64,000 bases of DNA from Aporrectodea caliginosa. Lineage: Eukaryota; Annelida; Clitellata; Crassiclitellata; Lumbricidae. The notes beneath the pieces are model-generated. The model ran no database searches. It had not been told where the DNA came from and saw nothing but the letters and a program-made list of their open reading frames with translations. Position 1 is the first letter of the stretch; each line of letters starts with the position of its first letter. The stretch spans positions 1,756,616 through 1,820,615 of the forward strand of contig JACEVL010000150.1 in the NCBI GenBank assembly GCA_020284085.1, in the 5' to 3' direction. Of this stretch, positions 59,701-64,000 are shown piece after piece. A program made the position numbers and the translations under genes.

Positions 59701-61626
59701 GCAGACCCCATCAATCATTTGATTTTCTTCGCTATCAGCCTCTTCCGCTGAAACGTGTTGGGTTTCATTATTATTAGCAGATGTGGCATCCGCGGCTGCT
59801 CTCTGTACCTCTGTGCGTCTGTGGTCTTGTTTATGACTTCCCTGCCTCCGTGCGTCTTCGGAAGTCTGCCGAGCCTGGTCATTTACGTCGTCCGGTCCCT
59901 TCCGGTGATTTATTTCAATTACTGCGGGTGTCGCGTCAACGATTGGGGCTTCTCGTGTTACCCCATGGTCGTCATCTTGTTTTACAACCTGTGCCTTTGA
60001 ACCTCTTTCCCTTGGGCGTAGTTCAGCTAATTCGTCTGCGGTCGGGCTCGTTTCTACCCCCCCGCGTCTCGGTATCGGTCTAGACCCGTCTTCATCCCTC
60101 CCGCGTCGTGGACCGCTATCGTTATAATCATGCTGTCTCGTTGCAATTAGTGATTGTGCATGCTGGGGTTGTTCGTCATTGTCCATAGCACATTTATTTG
60201 GCGCCACGGGGTCCTTCAGATCCCGATTTTCCACGAATACATCGTGTCCAATTAACATCTTAACGCCTAACCCTGGTATTATTCCTGCCTTTACAGTTAT
60301 CTCGCGGTCTGTGCCGAAATTTGGTGAAGAGATTTGAACTACACATGTTGCAAAGCATTTTACTGTGCCAAATGCGCATTGAACGGTTATTGGGTCCCCA
60401 TTCATGGCCGATGAATTACCTCTAGCTAATTCAGCGTCTATCAGTGTACACTGTGATCCGCTGTCCCTCAAGGCGTTAATAAGTGCCCCATTGACGTACA
60501 CTGGTATTGTGAATTGTCTTTGGTACTCAATAACCCTTTCCAACTTAGTCTTAGGTTTCACAAATCTAACATGTGCATGACCGTAAGAGTTTATTTTGCT
60601 TGCATTGCCTCTATAGGTGTGTCCAGTGCCCTGTGGGTGACTACCCTGCCATGAGTGCATTGGTCTTGCACCCTGCTCTCTTTCAAGAGGCTTATATCCC
60701 TGGGCCTCTCTATTGAAGGGTGGTTTTCCTCCCCACTGGCTTTCTCTCGTTTCAGCACCCTGCGACTTAAATTTTTGCGCAGGCCTGTGGTCTCGTTGGG
60801 CTTGCATTCTCCCTTCTATAGCACATTCAAATTGCAAGTCTGCGTAGTTAGCCAGCTCCACTGAGGTCTTGGGTTTACGTGCCTCAACGAAATACCTTGT
60901 TTCAGGTGCTAAAGACTCACGTAATCTCTCGAGAATAATATCGTCCTTTAGGCTTATGAAATCATTCACTCCCTTGCATTCCAAGTAGTAATCAAAAGTG
61001 TCTTTCAAGTTCTCTAGTAACTGTGCATATGTCTGCCTTCCAGATCTATGCATCGTTTTAAACCGTTCTAAATAATGTTTCGCATTCATACGACAAGCAT
61101 GCATCAGGGCTGTTTTTGTCTGTCTGTAATCTGTACAGGTTTCCATTGGCAACCTGTTAAAATGCAAACGCATTTGTGAGTTTAGTAGGGATGGCAGAAT
61201 TCTGGCCCATTTGCTTTCGTCAATGCCTTGAAGGCAAGCAACCTTTTCGAAAGAAAGAAAGAATGCTGCTGGATCCTCTCCCTCGGTCATGTTAGGCAGT
61301 TTAGTGTAAGTAGAAGGGGTAGATAGTTCAGTCGCAGCAACAGAAGCACTAGACTGTAACAGGCCTAATTGTGCCTTTGTCTGTAGCAACTCCATCTCTA
61401 CCTGCATCCGTTCCTTTTCTGCTTGGATCAGTTTAAGTTTCATCTGGTCTCCCCCTACTTCCTCCTCTGTCTCAGCTTCCTCCTCTTCTTCTTCGGGTCC
61501 ATTTTTTTTATTTTTTTCGTATTCTTCTAACGTGGCAATCATCGCCTTCCGAGTTAGCCCATGGTGATTTATATTTCTTTTCTCGCATTCTTCCTCCAAC
61601 TGTCCTTTCTTCATCTTTCCAAACAT
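56773..61626 (-). CDS. Gag-Pol polyprotein of Gmr1-like element (Gag-PR-INT-RT-RNaseH)
   Basis: Uninterrupted 1617-residue frame. In order: residues 4-38 resemble a SAP helix-extension-helix (KGQLEEECEKRNI, TRKAMIATLEEYE); an acidic and coiled-coil stretch; about 150-265 is a capsid segment of SCAN type (YLERFKTMHR, LENLKDTFDYYLECKGV, LERLRESLAPETRYFV); no CCHC zinc knuckle is visible; protease at about 389 with DSG in place of DTG; a hydrophilic linker at about 460-740; integrase with H-x-H and CPEC zinc residues (about 769-805) and DD35E (VMD near 837, SDNGTHF near 897, SAER near 934); reverse transcriptase (ICADLRQVN, HVDD near 1348); RNase H (LRTDAS near 1498, TVERELLA, VYTDHNCL) to the end. 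All catalytic residues are present, so the copy may be functional. Confidence 0.93.
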   Translation of the reverse strand: MFGKMKKGQLEEECEKRNINHHGLTRKAMIATLEEYEKNKKNGPEEEEEEAETEEEVGGDQMKLKLIQAEKERMQVEMELLQTKAQLGLLQSSASVAATELSTPSTYTKLPNMTEGEDPAAFFLSFEKVACLQGIDESKWARILPSLLNSQMRLHFNRLPMETCTDYRQTKTALMHACRMNAKHYLERFKTMHRSGRQTYAQLLENLKDTFDYYLECKGVNDFISLKDDIILERLRESLAPETRYFVEARKPKTSVELANYADLQFECAIEGRMQAQRDHRPAQKFKSQGAETRESQWGGKPPFNREAQGYKPLEREQGARPMHSWQGSHPQGTGHTYRGNASKINSYGHAHVRFVKPKTKLERVIEYQRQFTIPVYVNGALINALRDSGSQCTLIDAELARGNSSAMNGDPITVQCAFGTVKCFATCVVQISSPNFGTDREITVKAGIIPGLGVKMLIGHDVFVENRDLKDPVAPNKCAMDNDEQPQHAQSLIATRQHDYNDSGPRRGRDEDGSRPIPRRGGVETSPTADELAELRPRERGSKAQVVKQDDDHGVTREAPIVDATPAVIEINHRKGPDDVNDQARQTSEDARRQGSHKQDHRRTEVQRAAADATSANNNETQHVSAEEADSEENQMIDGVCGRDQEGDHTWCENGGHQTKPTDAADEFSDSDDHQAASIEADDENQMVENGDILINDETESFKQAQITDQTLSDLWTAAKEGNGRYKIDGGLLYKQSNGKETEEGTETRDKLLLPISYRQKVLKLAHDSPWAGHRGIKATTARIAKAFCWPSMTSDIQAYVRTCPECQKTAIVKTAERVPLVEVPVIDEPWNKIVMDVLGPISPKSSSGKSFVLIIVEQATHWPEFIPMSRVTAKNVAKALMEVFARTGIPKIIQSDNGTHFKNQLIRNLENMLGIAPVFSTVEHHQTAGSAERMIRVVREMLRKLVGNEPRCWDSMLPLLAFSCRQIPSTVTGFSPFELLYSHDVRGPLQVLQDGWTGKLNTENMKRNVVEYLTTTQEHLKKCVGLATEHAKEARKTAKAYYDRKSTNRILQPGQEVLLLRHSTENKLLAKWDGPFMVNKKLSAVNYEILTEKGPKTYHINLLKLWHARESDAHIPKVNIILTAEPCEENFESLGPIDDEDCDDDELNLKNAGLSETQQDQLKSMLNEFKDRFENKLGRTTLIKHSIRLTTDKPIAPRCYRIPESLREQVHNQIKDMIKDKIIEPSDGPYASPIVCVRKKDNTIRICADLRQVNAITVADEYPASDMRSILDKAAGAKFITGLDLQQAFFQVELDEKSRQYTGFKTPFGLFQYTVLPNGAKNSSKCFQRLADKILLGAEEYAAAHVDDFIIFSPSWEQHLAHIRDILERLRKANLTVKLKKCQFARKSIKILGHVIEEGYVKPDPEKISAIANYQVPKTKRQVRAFLGLGNFYNRFIPDFGTKAAPLTELTRKDKPDKIKWTDAADRAFKALKTDLTSKKMLIPPDIRKPFILRTDASATGIGSLLAQLDDDGTERPIGYASRKLIERETRMSTVERELLAVVWSLNHFQQYTYGTKVHVYTDHNCLKWLQTMANHNPRLTRWALAIQRYNLEIHFTPGKLNTMADGLSRAYMTN

Positions 61627-62491
61627 TATGAAGTGTACGGTGTGTGCACTGAAATCACCTGCACTTATAAGCAGCCAACAGGGCTTACGATAAAACGATC
61701 ACTCTGCCAACAGGGCAAACTGTAGTTATAAACTACTTTCACTTTATCTTTAAACAACAACTTTCCTTTAACTCTACTTCATTTGCATCCGCACAGTTTA
61801 CACGTTTTAAACAGCTTCCCACTCTATATTCGTCAAACACAATTAAAAACGCTCACGATAACAGTCTCAGCCAACCTAACACAGCATTACATGGCTTCAT
61901 TCACACAACTGGTGTTATAAGGCTCACCCGGTTTATTCTTCAGCTTTCTCTGGACGTGTAGCCCCGAAGGTTGCTCGCGTCCTCTGAGAATTCCGGAAGC
62001 TCGGCGCCGTATTCGCTGATCCTTCGTCGTTCGTCGTCCTTCTTCTCCAGGGATGGTCGCCAACGTGGTCCTGCTGACGTCGTCACGTCCAAGTTCCGCG
62101 TGGATCCCGAGTTTCGCCGCTGTAGCTGTTCTCCTCCTCTCGCTTCCCGTCCTTCCGTTCCTCCTCGATATTTTTTTTTTTTAGATACGTGTCGCCCAAC
62201 AGGTTGCGTCGTTTCTGTTGAGATGCGTGTGTAGGAGAAAGTCTCTGTTCTTTTGTTTAGTAGAGAGAAACAGCGTCGTACTTCTGTCTCGTCTCAAACT
62301 AAAATCCAGTCCCTTCCTCCTCGGTGAATTGTTTCGTCTTCTCCGCAGAATCGCCGTTCTTCCTCGGTTAATTGTTTCGTCTCCTTCAGCCGAATCGTCT
62401 TCAAAGTCTCTGTTCGATATTGTTTATTGTTCGTAGAGACAGGCAGCGTCGTACTTCTGCCCGATCTCTGAACAAATCCCTGCTGTCACAA
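61627..62491 (-). other. 5' untranslated leader of the LTR element
   Basis: 865 bp between the 5' LTR and the Gag ATG. It contains imperfect internal repeats rich in CTCTGT/CGTCTTC (62235-62480). I could not identify a tRNA primer-binding site. Confidence 0.6.
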
Positions 62492-63054
62492 TGTACTGAA
62501 AAAGATGTTTCTTCTACTATCGTTTCAGTTATGGTGGTAGCGGTACTATGTGGCTGAGCGCAGGCTATATCTCTTCGGTAGCGCGTCGGTCTTTAACTAA
62601 TTCGATGAGACTGATTAACAGAATAAGAGCACGATGGTTTTCGTTTTCTGGTTATTATTCATCACCTCATATATCAAAAAACTGCATACTTGAAACAACT
62701 TATAAAAAGAGCGGCATCGTCCGTATAAAACTGCTCCCTTTCATCGTCCGTTACTCTCTCGATCCGCCGAGCCCGTCTTCTCTCTCCGGCTCCCCTGCTG
62801 CGAATCCCTCTTCAAGAGTCCCTCAAGTTTTCTATCCACCACCGCCTGTCAATCAACTCCTTCGCCCCCCCATCGCACCCTGCGATTCGTTCCCTCTTGC
62901 CTTGCTCTCTTCTCTGCCTTCTCTCCCCTCCACCCTTTGACAGGCGTGGCCTCCGCCTCCGCTCCCTTAGGTCTGTTAGCTGTCAATCATTTCTTAATGG
63001 CACCTTTATAAAATAAATCTATACTATACTAATATTGATTGTTCTTTCTCTACA
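62492..63054 (-). repeat. 5' LTR, 563 bp
   Basis: Same ends as the 3' LTR. On the - strand TATAAAGG at 63003-63010 is a likely promoter element about 45 bp into the LTR. Confidence 0.95.
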
Positions 63055-63628
63055 TTGATCGTTATGTTTTTAACAAACGCTGAAATCTGGAGAATCGGTT
63101 CCCTTGTGATTCGACGTTTACTTTAAAGACGAGAGAATGAAAAATTATTACTGTTGCCCATGCTCCAAAATCGTTCAGGACTTTATACAGAAAATGTAGG
63201 CTAAGATTGAATTAGACTGGGGCAGCTGGAGAATTTCTCCACTGGCAGTCTCCCATCAACACGTAGAGACAGATAAACGAATTTGCATTATCTGTTGACC
63301 AAAATCACACTTGATTGACTCGTAATCACAGTCCCTGACCTGAAATATAACGCCGAAGATGAAGAATGAAAAGACGGTATATGAAGCGTCTTTATGCATA
63401 CAAAATAACTTTTATAGCGACGCTATTTAAGTTATTATATTAGATAGATTATATTAGATTAGATTTAGATTAGATTATATTAGATTAGAGACATCTGGCT
63501 ACATTGGTTAGAGCGTACGTCCCATGCGCCTCCCTATGTGTGGCTCCCGGTTTGCTCCTCACGCTTATGAAAGCCTTATTTCCTACGTTATTTGAAATTT
63601 GGACAGTGAACTCAAAGAGTGCCGCCCA
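63055..63628. other. Flank beyond the LTR element; continuation of FReD 3' flank
   Basis: CGTTATGTTTTTAAC joins logically to the sequence before 55816. TTTACTTTAAAGACGAGA (63117) echoes 55253, and GGGGCAGCTGGAGAATTTCT (63209) echoes 44911. A TTAGAT-rich array lies at 63425-63488. A weakly tRNA-like stretch at 63490-63560 is not called. Confidence 0.5.
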
Positions 63629-64000
63629 GGGCCTAAGACATCCATCACGATTTTGTTCCATGGTTCGTCTATAACTGGCACTTCTACAAGTGGCACTCTT
63701 TCGGCCGTCTTAACTATTGCCGTTTTTTGGCATTCTGGACACGTTCTGACGTAGGCCTGTATGTCTGACGTCATCGATGGCCAGCAAAATGCCTTTGCGA
63801 TGCGTGCTGTTGTTGCTTTTATTCCTCTGTGGCCCGCCCATGGTGAATCATGTGCCAATTTTAGTACCTTCTGTCTGTAACTTATGGGTAGGAGCAATTT
63901 ATCTCGGGTTTCCGTTCCCTCTTCGGTCTCTTTTCCATTACTCTGTTTATACAATAGACCTCCGTCTATCTTGTACCTGCCGTTTCCCTCCTTCGCTGCC
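63629..64000 (-). pseudogene. Truncated second copy of the Gmr1-like integrase
   Basis: Matches 59102-59473 of the complete element with a single difference noticed (63718). Reading on the - strand it enters from outside the window, covers the zinc-binding part of integrase and breaks off right after VMDVLGP, the first catalytic Asp. No LTR lies at the break. It continues beyond the window edge. Confidence 0.9.

Larger units (their letters stand above)
55816..63054 (-). mobile_element. Complete Gmr1-like Ty3/gypsy LTR retrotransposon
   Basis: 7239 bp, flanked by the 5-bp target duplication TTGAT (55811-55815 and 63055-63059). LTRs begin TG and end CA. One long Gag-Pol frame on the - strand is uninterrupted. 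The integrase precedes the reverse transcriptase, the defining feature of the Gmr1 group, first described from Atlantic cod. The LTRs differ by about seven substitutions plus indels, so insertion is fairly recent. No primer-binding site with the usual TGG could be recognised next to the 5' LTR. Confidence 0.93.

Noticed and set aside
63490..63560. tRNA-like sequence (TGGCTACATTGGTTAGAGCG)
   Set aside because: A-box-like start but poor B box and no convincing anticodon stem by eye; possibly another SINE head.

Overview
The window is animal nuclear DNA from an unidentified, probably marine, invertebrate. The evidence is split genes with GT-AG introns, a seven-repeat protocadherin with an intracellular tail, secreted fibrinogen-related proteins (FReDs) in tandem, a Ty3/gypsy element of the Gmr1 type, CR1/L2-like LINE fragments, tRNA-derived SINEs, hAT and Tc1/mariner elements, and a very high load of microsatellites. 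I cannot name the phylum from this sequence. Most long open frames are translations of microsatellites and were left out.

Layout. 1-20 kb: no gene recognised; mini- and microsatellites, a palindromic MITE (949-1129), an internally deleted mariner-like element with about 250-bp inverted repeats (3511-4637), LINE and SINE fragments, and a foldback element (16352-16658). 20.8-33.8 kb: a delta-type (non-clustered) protocadherin gene on the + strand, four coding exons with agreeing phases (20810-23605, 27632-27883, 30242-30428, 33051-33847), whose introns are full of repeats. The donor of exon 3 is a double donor (GTAGGTATGT) that lies inside a 75-bp tandem repeat. 34-39.4 kb: intergenic, with a SINE, a cluster of CTCF-like motifs, two non-autonomous hAT elements with perfect 8-bp target duplications, and a 160-bp tandem repeat.

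39.8-55.8 kb: two tandem FReD genes on the + strand. The first (39907-43465, three coding exons) looks intact: signal peptide, coiled coil, FReD. The second (49733-54837) has a different 5' part (tiny ATG exon and a signal-peptide exon, no coiled coil) and a one-base frameshift in its first FReD exon. Their introns and 3' flanks are homologous, so the pair arose by local duplication; a LINE copy later entered the second.

55.8-63.1 kb: a complete LTR retrotransposon on the - strand (55816-63054, LTRs 541 and 563 bp, target duplication TTGAT) with one uninterrupted 1617-residue Gag-Pol frame in the order Gag-PR-INT-RT-RNaseH. Integrase upstream of reverse transcriptase marks the Gmr1 group. 63629-64000: part of a second, almost identical copy, cut off inside the integrase and running out of the window.

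The protocadherin would act in cell-cell recognition at the plasma membrane and the FReDs as secreted lectin-like recognition proteins; nothing suggests they share a pathway. The rest of the window is a record of transposition and simple-repeat growth.
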